NCBI RefSeq assembly: GCF_003026355.1
Contig: NZ_PYON01000001.1
Span: 248,001-312,000 of the forward strand
Direction of reading: 5' to 3'
Origin: Photobacterium kishitanii
GTDB lineage: Bacteria > Pseudomonadota > Gammaproteobacteria > Enterobacterales > Vibrionaceae
Length of the DNA stretch: 64,000 nt
Shown: one piece after another, positions 36,617-45,914 of the stretch
Layout of the letters: every line of letters begins with the position of its first letter
Position numbering within the stretch: the first letter of the stretch is position 1
Notes under the pieces: generated by a model
What the model was told of the DNA's origin: nothing
Seen by the model: only the letters and a program-made list of their open reading frames with translations
The model's database searches: none
Program-made: the position numbers and the translations under genes

Positions 36617-36994
36617 TTATACAGCTCTATCAACGAGTACTTCTTTAAAAGCAAACATACCATTTAAAGCCGCAGGAAAACCGGCATAGATTGACATTTG
36701 GAGTATGACTTCTTTTATTTCTTCTTCACAACATCCTACATTTAGCGCAGCATTTAAGTGAACTTTAAGTTGGGAAACACAATTCCCTAAAACTGTTAAT
36801 GCGGCAACTGTTGCAATTTCTCTCGATTTTAGATCTAACCCTGAGCGAGCATAAATATCACCAAAAGGATATTCAATGGTGTATTTAGCTAAATCAGGAC
36901 AAATATCCTGCAAACTTTCAAGGACTTTATGTCCAGCTTCACCATCAATACTTGTAAGTAGTTCTAGACCATTTTCAAAGCGAGATTTATTCAT
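36617..36994 (-). CDS. Carboxymuconolactone decarboxylase (AhpD-like) family protein
   Basis: A 125-aa alpha-helical protein: LDLKSREIATVAALTVLGNCVSQLKVHLNAALNVGCCEEEIKEVILQMSIYAGFPAALNGM is the CMD core, in which a Cys/His pair sits in the spot used by AhpD-type peroxidases, here GNCVSQLKVH (C-x6-H). That spacing is not AhpD's CxxC, so peroxidase activity is doubtful. The gene is read from the MerR-controlled promoter at 37025-37055, so it is induced by whatever the MerR regulator senses. AAGGA precedes the start. Confidence 0.9.
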   Translation of the reverse strand: MNKSRFENGLELLTSIDGEAGHKVLESLQDICPDLAKYTIEYPFGDIYARSGLDLKSREIATVAALTVLGNCVSQLKVHLNAALNVGCCEEEIKEVILQMSIYAGFPAALNGMFAFKEVLVDRAV

Positions 36995-37024
36995 TGTAAT
37001 ATTCCTTATTGGCTAATTCGGAAT

Positions 37025-37055
37025 ATCATACAAGTTAGAGTTAACTCTAAGTCAA
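37025..37055 (-). promoter_or_regulatory. MerR-type promoter/operator for the AhpD-like gene
   Basis: Read leftwards, TTGACT (-35) and TATGAT (-10) are separated by exactly 19 bases, the stretched spacing MerR regulators correct by twisting the DNA. The spacer holds the palindrome TTAGAGTTAACTCTAA. The sequence type resembles operators of the aldehyde/thiol-stress MerR branch (AdhR/NmlR). The -35 overlaps the end of the merR gene. Confidence 0.85.
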
Positions 37056-37408
37056 CGGACTTTCCCACATTTATAGAGATTGATTTTCTCTTCTAATGCA
37101 GCCATATGTTTTTCCTGCTGCGCTATATGAACTTTTAAGGTTTCTTGATGCAGCTCTAATAACTTTTGACGCTGAGATAACGATTCCGAACCGAGTTCTC
37201 TTAATCTCGCATACACCAATATATTATCAAGAGGCATAGCCGTCTCTTTTAAGCGCTTCACAAAGATAATCCATGTTAGATCTTTAGATGTATATGCTCG
37301 ATGACCGCTGCTATTCCTTTGAACATTTTTCAGTAAACCTATTTTTTCATAATACCTAAGAGTATGAGGTGATAACCCCACCAAACTAGAAAACTCTCTC
37401 ATGTTCAT
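37052..37408 (-). CDS. MerR-family regulator (likely NmlR/AdhR-like)
   Basis: N-terminal winged helix MREFSSLVGLSPHTLRYYEKIGLLKNVQRNSSGHRAYTSKDLTWIIFVKRLKETAMPL and a C-terminal dimerisation coiled coil (residues about 75-112). Length 118 aa is at the short end of the family. There is one Cys only (CGKVR at the very end); the conserved Cys of NmlR is usually near residue 50-55 and is not seen, so the signal sensed is uncertain. AAGGT precedes the ATG at 37408. It lies directly upstream of the AhpD-like gene and its own promoter lies in the 416-bp gap to the right (37409-37824), where I see nothing else. Confidence 0.9.
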   Translation of the reverse strand: MNMREFSSLVGLSPHTLRYYEKIGLLKNVQRNSSGHRAYTSKDLTWIIFVKRLKETAMPLDNILVYARLRELGSESLSQRQKLLELHQETLKVHIAQQEKHMAALEEKINLYKCGKVR

Positions 37409-37824
37409 GATTCTACCTTCTGGAATATTTACTCATGCTCTAATAACCATCATATACTTCGATATACAATCACCATATCGAAATATCATCTTTATCAACT
37501 CCTTCTGGTGCACTCATCACCGCCCACCTCTGAATCGATCATAGCACTAAGACTAATTTATACTCATCGCTTAAAGCGACAGACAAATACCCAGTAAAAC
37601 TACTGTATATTTTTACGTGAGATGACTCATATATTTGCAACGTAAATTTATTATTTTTTATCATTCACCGGAAAATCACAGATTAAAACAACGAAAAAAA
37701 AACAAAAATAACACTATAAAACAGAAGCTTAATTTAAAATGGTTACCGCATTACTCTTGGGGGATTTCTAGTCGATATTAGAAAATACAGATAAATAACA
37801 CTTGCATCTACACTCGAATAAAAC

Positions 37825-37844
37825 TACTGTATGTACATACAGCA
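37825..37844 (+). promoter_or_regulatory. LexA (SOS) box upstream of sulA
   Basis: TACTGTATGTACATACAGCA contains the perfect palindrome CTGTATGTACATACAG, matching the gammaproteobacterial LexA consensus CTG-N10-CAG. It lies 31 bases before the sulA start and overlaps the likely -10 region, with TTGCAT (37802) as -35. Confidence 0.92.
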
Positions 37845-37875
37845 TGTATATATAACCACTGTCGGAGATGGCACC

Positions 37876-38346
37876 ATGAAAGCACTAATGCAGGCTCAAG
37901 AATTTATTACTGCTTCTGAAGTTTATAAAGCAACGTTTGGCTCTTGCTCAAATGTTTTTGAGTCTCCGTCAATGGCAGTACCTATTGAAGTGAGCTATAG
38001 CGAACAACAACAAGTACAATTAGCGTATTTTTTACGCCTTCTAAAACAAGCTAATGAAGAAAATCGTTGGATAATGTTTATCGGTCAAGATGCATTATTA
38101 GATAAACGTTTATTAATTAATGCAGGCATTGATATTAATAAAGTGCTATTACTTCGAAATACTAAAAACCAAAGCAAACATTTACTAATGGCAAAAGCTT
38201 TAGAAATGGGGAACTGTTCAGCAGTTATCGTTGCTGGTGAAATTGAATCATTTAACACCCCAATTATCACAATGGCAGCGGAACACGGTAAAACACTAGC
38301 TTTTGTACTAAATCAAAATGTTAAAGCACAATTAACGTTCCATTGA
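37876..38346 (+). CDS. sulA: SOS cell division inhibitor SulA
   Basis: SulA binds FtsZ and stops septation during DNA damage; it is then degraded by Lon. The 156-aa protein matches SulA across IEVSYSEQQQVQLAYFLRLLKQANEENRWIMFIG (residues about 40-75) and a C-terminal RecA-like fold (NQSKHLLMAKALEMGNCSAVIVAGEI). The ATG at 37876 has GGAG 8 bases upstream. An ATG at 37831 lies inside the LexA box and is not a plausible start. A perfect LexA box just upstream supports the assignment. It is a single gene. Confidence 0.92.
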   Translation: MKALMQAQEFITASEVYKATFGSCSNVFESPSMAVPIEVSYSEQQQVQLAYFLRLLKQANEENRWIMFIGQDALLDKRLLINAGIDINKVLLLRNTKNQSKHLLMAKALEMGNCSAVIVAGEIESFNTPIITMAAEHGKTLAFVLNQNVKAQLTFH

Positions 38347-38546
38347 GTTAATTTACAACCACCAATGTTACTATTTAGTTGCAATCACTGGAATATTGCA
38401 TAAAGTTAATAATGAAATGGAAACAGAAAATATATATTTATTTGAAAATATGTTTTTTTAATTATTAAAAATTTAAAAAATAGCTTTTACGCATAATGAA
38501 AATCCATATAATCGAGGAAATTCAAAATTAAATACTAGGTTTCAGA

Positions 38547-39965
38547 ATGGATAATAAGCTCGGATTTGGTGCATTAACTGCATTTGTAATCGGCTCAATG
38601 ATTGGAGCGGGGGTTTTTAGTCTGCCACAAAATATGGCAGCTGTTGCTAGCCCCGCAGCAGTCATGATCGGCTGGACTATTACTGGTGTAGGCATGATCT
38701 TCCTTGCTATGTCTTTTCAAGTTCTATCATTACTAAAGCCAAACATTAACAGTGGTGTTTTTGGTTACGCACAAGCAGGTTTTGGTGACTTTATTGGTTT
38801 TTGTTCCGCTTGGGGTTACTGGCTCAGCGCAATGCTTGCTAATGTTTCATACCTAGTAATTGTATTCAGTACCTTAGGGATGTTCTTTGATAAACCTGGA
38901 CATGTCATTTTTGGTATGGGTAATACTTGGCAATCGATTGTCGGTGCTTCTATTTTGTTATGGCTTGTATATGCATCTGTAAGACGTGGTGTACAAACAG
39001 CAGCAACCATTAATGCTATCACTACTGTCGCTAAGTTAATCCCACTAGTATTATTTATTTTCTGTGCATTAGTAGCATTTAAATGGCATACATTTACATT
39101 TGATTTTACAGGTGTTCAATTTGGTGCTCAGCATGACCTACTAAGCCAAGTTAAAAGTACCATGCTTATTACTGTATGGGTCTTTATTGGTGTTGAAGGC
39201 GCTGTTATCGTTTCATCACGCGCACGTAACCGCCGCGACATTGGTCGAGCAACAATTCTAGGCTTACTTACTGCACTCACCATTTACGTATTCGTAACAC
39301 TACTTTCTATGGGTGTCATTTCTACACCTGAATTAGCTAAACTCCACAATCCATCAATGGCACTTGTACTCGAGCATATTCTTGGCCCATGGGGTTCAAT
39401 TATTATTGGTTGTGGTTTATTAGTTTCGGTAAGCGGTGCATTTTTAAGCTGGACAGTATTAGCAACAGAAGCACCATTACTTGCTGCGCAAAATAATATG
39501 TTTCCAAAATCTTATGCCAAAGAGAATAGCGCGGGCACATCAATTAAAGCGCTTAACCTAACTATCATTTGTATTCAAATTTCATTATTTGCAGTTATCT
39601 ATGCTGGCGGTACTTATAACTCACTATTGATTATTGCTTCAGAAATGATTTTAGTACCCTATTTTCTTGTTGCTGCTTATACGCTTAAACTTGCCATCAA
39701 AAATAAAAATCGTGGTATGTTGTTATTTATTGGTGCAGGCTCAACAATTTATGGCATTTGGTTACTTTATGCTTCAGGCTTAAGCCACTTATTATTAGCA
39801 TCTTTATTATACTTACCAGGTCTTTATTTCTTCATCAAAGCCAAAAAAGAGTTAAATCAGCCTTACTTCGTCGGTAAGGAACGTATTTTTGTGCTCTTAT
39901 TAATTCTATTATCTATATTTGCTATCTATATGGTTGTGACTGGGCATATTACCCTAGAAAGTTAA
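38547..39965 (+). CDS. APC-family basic amino acid/polyamine antiporter (ArcD/YdgI type)
   Basis: A 472-aa inner-membrane protein with 12-13 helices. Family marks: GSMIGAGVFSLPQNMAAVASP (first helix unwound segment), the long TM6 region MLITVWVFIGVEGAVIVSSRARNRRDIGRA, and LVSVSGAFLSWTVLATEAPLLAA. These proteins exchange arginine or lysine for ornithine, agmatine or cadaverine. There is no decarboxylase or deiminase gene beside it, so substrate is not fixed. AGG lies 8 bases before the ATG. It is single, ending at a strong terminator. Confidence 0.9.
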   Translation: MDNKLGFGALTAFVIGSMIGAGVFSLPQNMAAVASPAAVMIGWTITGVGMIFLAMSFQVLSLLKPNINSGVFGYAQAGFGDFIGFCSAWGYWLSAMLANVSYLVIVFSTLGMFFDKPGHVIFGMGNTWQSIVGASILLWLVYASVRRGVQTAATINAITTVAKLIPLVLFIFCALVAFKWHTFTFDFTGVQFGAQHDLLSQVKSTMLITVWVFIGVEGAVIVSSRARNRRDIGRATILGLLTALTIYVFVTLLSMGVISTPELAKLHNPSMALVLEHILGPWGSIIIGCGLLVSVSGAFLSWTVLATEAPLLAAQNNMFPKSYAKENSAGTSIKALNLTIICIQISLFAVIYAGGTYNSLLIIASEMILVPYFLVAAYTLKLAIKNKNRGMLLFIGAGSTIYGIWLLYASGLSHLLLASLLYLPGLYFFIKAKKELNQPYFVGKERIFVLLLILLSIFAIYMVVTGHITLES

Positions 39966-39982
39966 TCTTTATATTTAAACTC

Positions 39983-40020
39983 AAAAGCCGTGTATTTACG
40001 TCAAGTAATACACGGCTTTT
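39983..40020. terminator. Bidirectional terminator
   Basis: A 14-bp perfect stem AAAAGCCGTGTATT/AATACACGGCTTTT with a 10-base loop between the antiporter and the convergent diguanylate cyclase gene. Confidence 0.9.
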
Positions 40021-40030
40021 TATTATGATA

Positions 40031-41356
40031 TTATTTAAGCTGTTGATGTTCCCAAGTTATTTCAATTCGATTACGGCCCATTTTCTTCGCCTTTAATAAT
40101 GCTAAATCGGCACGCCTAATCAGATCTTCACAGGTCTCATCCACTAATTCAGCAATACCAAAACTACATGTTAGATTAAATTCTCGATCAAAATTCCAAG
40201 CTTTATTCGCAATACTAGCCTGAATAGCCTCTGCAATTTCAACTGCTGCACTCATATTGGTTTCAGGACAGAAAATAACGAACTCCTCTCCACCCCAACG
40301 AGCAAATACATCAGAACGGCGTATTAACGTTTCAACTGTTGCTGCAAATTTAATTAACACCTCATCACCAAAGCTATGGCCATAAGTATCATTAACTGTT
40401 TTAAAATGATCAATATCTATAAAAATCATCGAAAAAGGTAAATTATTAAGCCTAGTTTGAATCGTTATTTCCTCTAACCATTCATCAATAGAATGTCGAT
40501 TACGTATTCGTGTTAAAGGATCTGTACAAGCTAAATGTTCAAATTTTAAACTTTTGTTATACAGTAATTTATTCGCATCTCGTAAACGTTGGCTACGTTC
40601 TTCTGTATTTTTCATTTTGTTATAAAGAATAAAACGCTCAATGATAATAAGAATAACAGCAGTAACCACCCACAATAATAACAATGACTTTACTAAAATA
40701 GATTCACTTATCCAGTCACCATAAAATACCAACCGATTTAATCGAATAGCATAATAAGATTCTTTAACGTAACTGCCTGTCGCAATTTCAATAATAGAAA
40801 TATTGTCAAATTGTCGACTCGATTTCTCTACTGATATATTATTTTCGGCTATCCACCACGATAAAACTTGAAAGGTCCGTAATGGAAAAATTTGTAATCC
40901 AACATCAACGCCCGGTGAATATTCAATAGCGTTAAACTTCAATGAAACTGGATCGTCAACATTTGCATAATTTGAATCAAAGTTACGTAAATAGACACGT
41001 ACTCGTTCGTCTTCAATTGGGCTGGTATAATCAATATCAATTCCAACTGAATGGTAAGAGCTTAAGTCAATGCCTTCTTCAATAGAGTCGGTTAATGAAA
41101 TAGCAATTTCACAAAATGGCCACTTTGCCTTATTAACAATATTACACTCTAATAATGCACCATGCTTACGAATATCTAATGTTGCTGTTGTAGCTCCATT
41201 TTGAGCTGAATCATCGATGATTTTATATTCACTATTTTTAGGAGTAACAATATATTCTTTCTTAGCACCACCAAGAATAAACCACCCATATGCCGCAATT
41301 GTAAAACAGACTAAAAATAAGACAATTGATCGAAGCCATTTATTTAACCCCGTCAT
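40031..41356 (-). CDS. Membrane diguanylate cyclase with periplasmic sensor domain
   Basis: Makes c-di-GMP. TM1 (residues about 10-30), a strand-rich periplasmic domain of about 190 aa with an unknown ligand (carbohydrate-binding-like jelly-roll look), TM2 (about 222-242), a coiled coil, and a GGDEF domain with GGEEF motif and an RxxD inhibitory site (RRSD) five residues earlier. Active-site and I-site are intact, so it is an active, feedback-inhibited cyclase. The ATG at 41356 has GAGG 6 bases upstream; the ATG at 41380 lacks one. It is a single gene, in a window that also carries a LapA-like adhesin. Confidence 0.92.
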   Translation of the reverse strand: MTGLNKWLRSIVLFLVCFTIAAYGWFILGGAKKEYIVTPKNSEYKIIDDSAQNGATTATLDIRKHGALLECNIVNKAKWPFCEIAISLTDSIEEGIDLSSYHSVGIDIDYTSPIEDERVRVYLRNFDSNYANVDDPVSLKFNAIEYSPGVDVGLQIFPLRTFQVLSWWIAENNISVEKSSRQFDNISIIEIATGSYVKESYYAIRLNRLVFYGDWISESILVKSLLLLWVVTAVILIIIERFILYNKMKNTEERSQRLRDANKLLYNKSLKFEHLACTDPLTRIRNRHSIDEWLEEITIQTRLNNLPFSMIFIDIDHFKTVNDTYGHSFGDEVLIKFAATVETLIRRSDVFARWGGEEFVIFCPETNMSAAVEIAEAIQASIANKAWNFDREFNLTCSFGIAELVDETCEDLIRRADLALLKAKKMGRNRIEITWEHQQLK

Positions 41357-41508
41357 AAATACCTCGAAAAACATTAACACTTACGAAAAATAAAGTAAAA
41401 GACAGCATTTACGTGCGACAAACTATCAGACAACATTAGGTTAAACAACCAATTAAAACAAACTGTTACAATTCAGGCCGAACACTGTCACCACTAGTAG
41501 CATATACA

Positions 41509-41537
41509 TAAAAAAACGCCGCTATTATGCGACGTTT
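41509..41537 (-). terminator. Terminator of rhlE
   Basis: Read leftwards: stem AAACGTCGC/GCGGCGTTT (9 bp with one G-U pair), 6-base loop, followed by T7. Confidence 0.82.
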
Positions 41538-41567
41538 ATGATTTTTTGAGATATAAATGACTTTTAT

Positions 41568-42848
41568 TTAACGACGACGCTGATTATTTTTACCGCGATT
41601 TTGATGTATTTTACTTTTAGCTTTTGCTCGACGTTTTTCTGCCGATGCGCCACGATGAACAGACACCGTTTCAATTAAACTCGGATCAGGTTCATAACCT
41701 TCAAGCCATTGTTGTGGTAAGCGAGTATTTAATAACTCTTCAATCGCTTTTAATGCCCATTCTTCGTCAAGACTCATTAATGTAATTGCATGACCCGTAT
41801 TTCCTGCTCGGCCAGTACGACCAATTCGGTGTACGTAATCCTCAGCATTAAATGGTAAGTCGAAATTAACAACATACTCCAGTTGCTGAATATCTAAACC
41901 ACGAGCAGCGACATCTGTTGCAACCAATACACGTACTTTACCGGCCTTAAAGTCATCAAGTGCACGTTGGCGCGCACCTTGACTTTTATCTCCATTAATA
42001 GAAACAGCTTTAATGCCATCTAAACCTAAACTTTTAGCTAACTGGTCAGAACCTTGTTTGGTTTTAGTAAATACTAACACTTGCTGCCAATTACGTGAGC
42101 CAATCAAATATGCTAACAATTCTGATTTCCGTTTTTTATCAACCGGATAAACCATTTGTTGAACTGTATCTGCAGCAATATTTTCAGGTGTTACTTCCAC
42201 CATTTTTGGATCAGTTAAAATACTAAACGCTAATTTTTTAACTTGCTTTGAGAATGTAGCTGAAAAGAATAATGTTTGGCGTTCAGCAGGCATACGCTTC
42301 ATGATACGGTTAATATCAATAATAAAACCCATATCAAGCATACGATCAGCTTCATCCAATACAAATGTTTCTACATTCGCTAACGAAACATTACCGACAA
42401 AAACATGATCAAGTAATCGCCCTGGTGTCGCAATAAGAATATCAACGCCCGCTCTTAATGCTTTAATTTGAACATTCATGCTCGTACCGCCATAAGCTAC
42501 AGCTACTTTCAAGTCACTGTATTTACCGTAAGCGATAAAGCTATCATAAACTTGTTGCGCTAACTCTCGCGTAGGCGTAATCACTAAAGCACGAATTTTT
42601 GCACCTTGCTGGGGCTTGGTCTCATCACTTCCCTGCTCTGCTAATGACGGTAACGTCATCAAACGTTGTAAAATAGGAAGCGCAAATGCTGCTGTTTTTC
42701 CGGTACCCGTTTGTGCCCCAGCCATCACATCATCCCCAGCTAATGCTAATGGGATTGCTTGCAATTGAACATCTGTTGGTTGTTCATAACCTAACTCTGT
42801 AACGATTTGCAATAATTTAGGGTGAAGGCCGAGCGTTTCAAACGACAT
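41568..42848 (-). CDS. rhlE: DEAD-box RNA helicase RhlE
   Basis: ATP-dependent RNA helicase involved in ribosome assembly and RNA turnover. Motifs in order: Q motif (SFETLGLHPKLLQIVTELGYEQPTDVQLQAIP), AQTGTGKT (Walker A), PTRELAQQ, DEAD-type box DEADRMLDMGF, SATFS, then VATDVAARGLDI and HRIGRTGRAG. The C-terminal tail is short, basic and low-complexity (KRRAKAKSKIHQNRGKNNQRRR), an RNA-binding extension. Length 426 aa fits RhlE. AGGA lies 8 bases upstream of the ATG. RhlE is preferred to SrmB because of the N-terminal MSFETLGL and basic tail. Confidence 0.92.
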   Translation of the reverse strand: MSFETLGLHPKLLQIVTELGYEQPTDVQLQAIPLALAGDDVMAGAQTGTGKTAAFALPILQRLMTLPSLAEQGSDETKPQQGAKIRALVITPTRELAQQVYDSFIAYGKYSDLKVAVAYGGTSMNVQIKALRAGVDILIATPGRLLDHVFVGNVSLANVETFVLDEADRMLDMGFIIDINRIMKRMPAERQTLFFSATFSKQVKKLAFSILTDPKMVEVTPENIAADTVQQMVYPVDKKRKSELLAYLIGSRNWQQVLVFTKTKQGSDQLAKSLGLDGIKAVSINGDKSQGARQRALDDFKAGKVRVLVATDVAARGLDIQQLEYVVNFDLPFNAEDYVHRIGRTGRAGNTGHAITLMSLDEEWALKAIEELLNTRLPQQWLEGYEPDPSLIETVSVHRGASAEKRRAKAKSKIHQNRGKNNQRRR

Positions 42849-42923
42849 AGTGTATTCCTAGCAATAAATACGCTTATACCAATAGATCGGCATAAGAAAA
42901 CAAGCGCGAATTCTAACACAAAA

Positions 42924-42952
42924 AAAAAGCACTCTGCTATGAAGTGCTTTTT
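42924..42952 (-). terminator. Terminator of nagK
   Basis: Stem AAAAAGCACT/AGTGCTTTTT (10 bp) with a 9-base loop; read leftwards the stem is followed by more T. Confidence 0.88.
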
Positions 42953-42986
42953 GTTACGAAATAAATGTCGGCAATTTATATCATTA

Positions 42987-43898
42987 TTACGGCTTAATGT
43001 TTAGGAATGCAGCACCACGAACACCACCAGCATCACCATGTTTTGCCTTCACAATTTTAGGCGCTTGTGACACTGACAATAAATATTTAGGTAAGCGTTT
43101 TGGTAATTCATCATAAATTAACTCAAAATTCGATAAACCGCCGCCCAATACAACAACATGAGGATCAACGCCTGTAAATAAGTTAGCGAAACACATTGCT
43201 AATATTTCCATAAAACGGTCAACGTGCTGTTGTGCTTTTTCATCACCCGCAGCATTACGTTCAATAATCTCAATCGCTTTTAGTTTTTCGCCATAATAGT
43301 GTGCATAAAGCTGCTCAAAACCACGGCCAGATAAATAATTATCGATACAGCCTTTTTGACCACACCCACAATCAAACAATGGTGCTTTATCACCCATGTG
43401 TAACCATGCATCTAAAGGTAAACGGGCATGACCAAATTCACCACCAACATGATTTAAGCCTGGGAATACTTTACCGTCAAACACCATACCACCACCAAAG
43501 CCTGTGCCTAAAATAAGGCCCAGTACTGATGGTGCATTTTTATGCTCATCATCCCACGCTTCAGACAGAGCAAAACAGTTAGCATCATTATCAAGGCTAA
43601 CGCTACGACCTAGTTTTGCTTCTAAATCTTTACGTAAAGTACGACCTTTTGCTGATGGTATATTCGATGTGAGTACAGTACCATCTCGCGCATCTTCAAT
43701 ACCTGGAATACCAAGACCTACAGAGCCTTCACAACCAAATTTTGCGTCTGCAGCCGTAATAATAGATACAATAGTATCAATAAGTTTATCGTAATCGTCA
43801 CTCGGTGTCGGTACACGCTCTGTTGCTACGCGTTCTAGTTTTTCATTAAATGCACCAAATTCAATTTTAGTTCCGCCTACATCAAAGCCGTAGTACAT
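42987..43898 (-). CDS. nagK: N-acetylglucosamine kinase (ROK family, NagK)
   Basis: Phosphorylates GlcNAc to GlcNAc-6-phosphate in the cytoplasm. ROK marks: [17 protein letters not shown] (phosphate loop), [20 protein letters not shown] (catalytic Asp), GTGFGGGMV, and zinc motif [15 protein letters not shown]. Length 303 aa matches NagK. AGGAG lies close to the ATG. It lies upstream of rhlE but has its own terminator. It belongs to the same chitin/GlcNAc theme as the LPMO, chitinase and PTS. A glucokinase or mannose kinase identity is possible within ROK, but the sequence is closest to NagK in style. Confidence 0.92.
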   Translation of the reverse strand: MYYGFDVGGTKIEFGAFNEKLERVATERVPTPSDDYDKLIDTIVSIITAADAKFGCEGSVGLGIPGIEDARDGTVLTSNIPSAKGRTLRKDLEAKLGRSVSLDNDANCFALSEAWDDEHKNAPSVLGLILGTGFGGGMVFDGKVFPGLNHVGGEFGHARLPLDAWLHMGDKAPLFDCGCGQKGCIDNYLSGRGFEQLYAHYYGEKLKAIEIIERNAAGDEKAQQHVDRFMEILAMCFANLFTGVDPHVVVLGGGLSNFELIYDELPKRLPKYLLSVSQAPKIVKAKHGDAGGVRGAAFLNIKP

Positions 43899-44060
43899 CC
43901 TATTCTCCTACAAATAATGTTCAAACAACACCTTGAGTTTATAACTCATTAAATATACTAAATATTATCCACATTTAGACCAAAAATGACTGTGATCTAC
44001 GGCTAATTCATTAGTGATGACCAAAATCGGTTTTAATATTATTCAATCGACATCACATCT

Positions 44061-44789
44061 TTAAATGGTTGTTTCATCAATCGACATAAATTTTTCCAAT
44101 ATAGATAACGAGGATAATTCAGGTAATAACCGATTCATTTTACCAGCAATATAATTTTCACGAAAAACATCGAACCATAAATCTAACAGTTCTGCATTAT
44201 AGTGCTCCCCAAATAGATCAATAATACGAGCAGCAACTTCTGCAGTCCCTAATTGATTCTCTTTTGATGCTTCTCGCATTTTGTAACGTGAAGGCTTATC
44301 AGGATTAATTGATAATAGTGGGAAACGATCGAGGTATGGGCTCTTACGAAACATTTTTTTTGCTTCAGCCCAGCTGCCATCTAACATTATAAATAATGGA
44401 CGCTTGCCTGCTTCAAGTGCAATCGTTGTCACTTCTCGTTCTGGGGCATATTCAGCAGGGAAAACGATATATGGCTGCCATTGAGGATCATCTAATAATG
44501 CTAACATTTCCGAATTCGGTTCAGTACGTGACCAAATATAAGCAAATGTATCTTCAAATATATCAGCAATTAAGCGGCCGGTATTACTAGGTTTTAGGAT
44601 CTCATCATCAAACATAACCAGTAAAAAAGCAGCATTGGATGTCGCTAATGGGCGATGTTTACAGATACACAAATGCGTACGTAACATACACTGACGGCAG
44701 CGTTGGACTTTACAGCCACGAGCAAGAAAAGGACGAGTTGAACGTGCAAGACGTTCTTCATAAAGAGTATGTATAGCATGAATGCGCAT
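44061..44789 (-). CDS. tapT: tRNA-uridine aminocarboxypropyltransferase (TapT, DTW domain)
   Basis: Installs acp3U at U47 of tRNA using SAM. N-terminal zinc-type motif CKVQRCRQCMLRTHLCIC, then the DTW-family motif LFIMLDGSWAEAKKMFRKSPYL (the D-x-W of the family name, here DGSW) and RYKMREASKENQLGTAEVAA. The start at 44789 (MRIHAIHTL) fits family lengths; the reading from 44846 adds 19 residues of Cys/Arg-rich A+T-driven sequence with no ribosome site. The 242-aa product agrees with the E. coli YfiP family. The gap of 162 bp to nagK holds no gene. Confidence 0.9.
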   Translation of the reverse strand: MRIHAIHTLYEERLARSTRPFLARGCKVQRCRQCMLRTHLCICKHRPLATSNAAFLLVMFDDEILKPSNTGRLIADIFEDTFAYIWSRTEPNSEMLALLDDPQWQPYIVFPAEYAPEREVTTIALEAGKRPLFIMLDGSWAEAKKMFRKSPYLDRFPLLSINPDKPSRYKMREASKENQLGTAEVAARIIDLFGEHYNAELLDLWFDVFRENYIAGKMNRLLPELSSLSILEKFMSIDETTI

Positions 44790-44888
44790 AGCGACTAACC
44801 TAAAACAGGAAAAACGCCTGCATTTTACAGAAACCGTACTAAACATACAGTCATAATCTGCATTACAGGATTAGCTGTACGCTATTGG

Positions 44889-45914
44889 TTATTTTGTAGC
44901 CATGTTTTTATCTGTCTGCGCTAAAATAAACTCCCCTTTACTATCACTATAACAATTATCACAATTGATAATCGTCGTGGTATTACGGCCTTTTTTCTTT
45001 GATTCATATAACGCTAAATCAGATTTTTCTAACCACGATTTATAGTCAGTTAACTGCGGGTTCCACTCACACACACCTAAACTGATTGTGACTCTAACAA
45101 TACCTCGTTGATCATCAAATACTGTTTCTTTTTCAATACGGTTACGTAACCTTTCTGTGAAATATCCCGCAAGTTCAGCTGATGTTCCCGGTAGAATAAT
45201 ACCAAACTCTTCACCACCATAACGCCCTGCAATATCACTTTGTCGTTTAGTGCGGCGTAATACATCAGCAATAACTTTAATTACCCCATCACCAGCAACA
45301 TGGCCATAAGTATCATTTACACGTTTGAAATGATCAATGTCAAACATAACTAGCGTGGCTGGCGTTTGAGTTTGATTACAAAACTCAAACGCATCGGCTA
45401 AGCAATTCTCCCAATGGCCTCGATTATAAAGCTGAGTTAAGCGATCAGTAATACTTAAATATGTTAATTGCTTATTAGATTCATGAAGATGATTCTTATT
45501 CTTCGCAATATCAGTAACATCAGTAATAGTTAGGCATATATGCTGGTATTCACCTGATAATGAGCGTAATGGTGTTAAAGTCATATTTTGATACATGATA
45601 TCTGAACTGCCAGAAATTGGACAAAAATTCAAAAATCGGAATACCCATGGTCGATCTTCCCACGCAGAGAATGAACGCATTCTTAATTTAAACGTCGATT
45701 GTATTTTGTTCTGTAACCATAACTTTGGTAAATCAGGCACAATATCAAACAGAGATTTCCCCATAATTTGAACACTAGAAATTCCACTATAAGCTTGCAT
45801 AAAAGTATTCCATGCACAAACATTATAGTTCTCATCTAGTATCACAACACCAGCATCAAAATTATCTAATACTTGCATCGTTAAGTGAAAATCAGCTAAA
45901 GATATTTCGTTCAA
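44889..45914 (-). CDS. PAS-GGDEF diguanylate cyclase
   Basis: Soluble 341-aa protein: PAS domain (residues about 10-135, VVILDENYNVCAWNTFMQAYSGI), coiled linker, GGDEF domain with GGEEF motif and RxxD inhibitory site (RQSD) five residues before it. The start codon is TTG, overlapping the stop of the REC-CheC gene by four bases (TTGA), with GGA 9 bases upstream, so translation is coupled. The pairing implies that the cyclase is controlled by, or works beside, the REC-CheC protein. Active site looks intact. Confidence 0.9.
   Translation of the reverse strand: MNEISLADFHLTMQVLDNFDAGVVILDENYNVCAWNTFMQAYSGISSVQIMGKSLFDIVPDLPKLWLQNKIQSTFKLRMRSFSAWEDRPWVFRFLNFCPISGSSDIMYQNMTLTPLRSLSGEYQHICLTITDVTDIAKNKNHLHESNKQLTYLSITDRLTQLYNRGHWENCLADAFEFCNQTQTPATLVMFDIDHFKRVNDTYGHVAGDGVIKVIADVLRRTKRQSDIAGRYGGEEFGIILPGTSAELAGYFTERLRNRIEKETVFDDQRGIVRVTISLGVCEWNPQLTDYKSWLEKSDLALYESKKKGRNTTTIINCDNCYSDSKGEFILAQTDKNMATK

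Noticed and set aside
37603..37618. Second LexA-like half site CTGTATATTTTTACGT
   Set aside because: The right half is ACGT in place of ACAG; two mismatches at key positions, and 270 bases from sulA.
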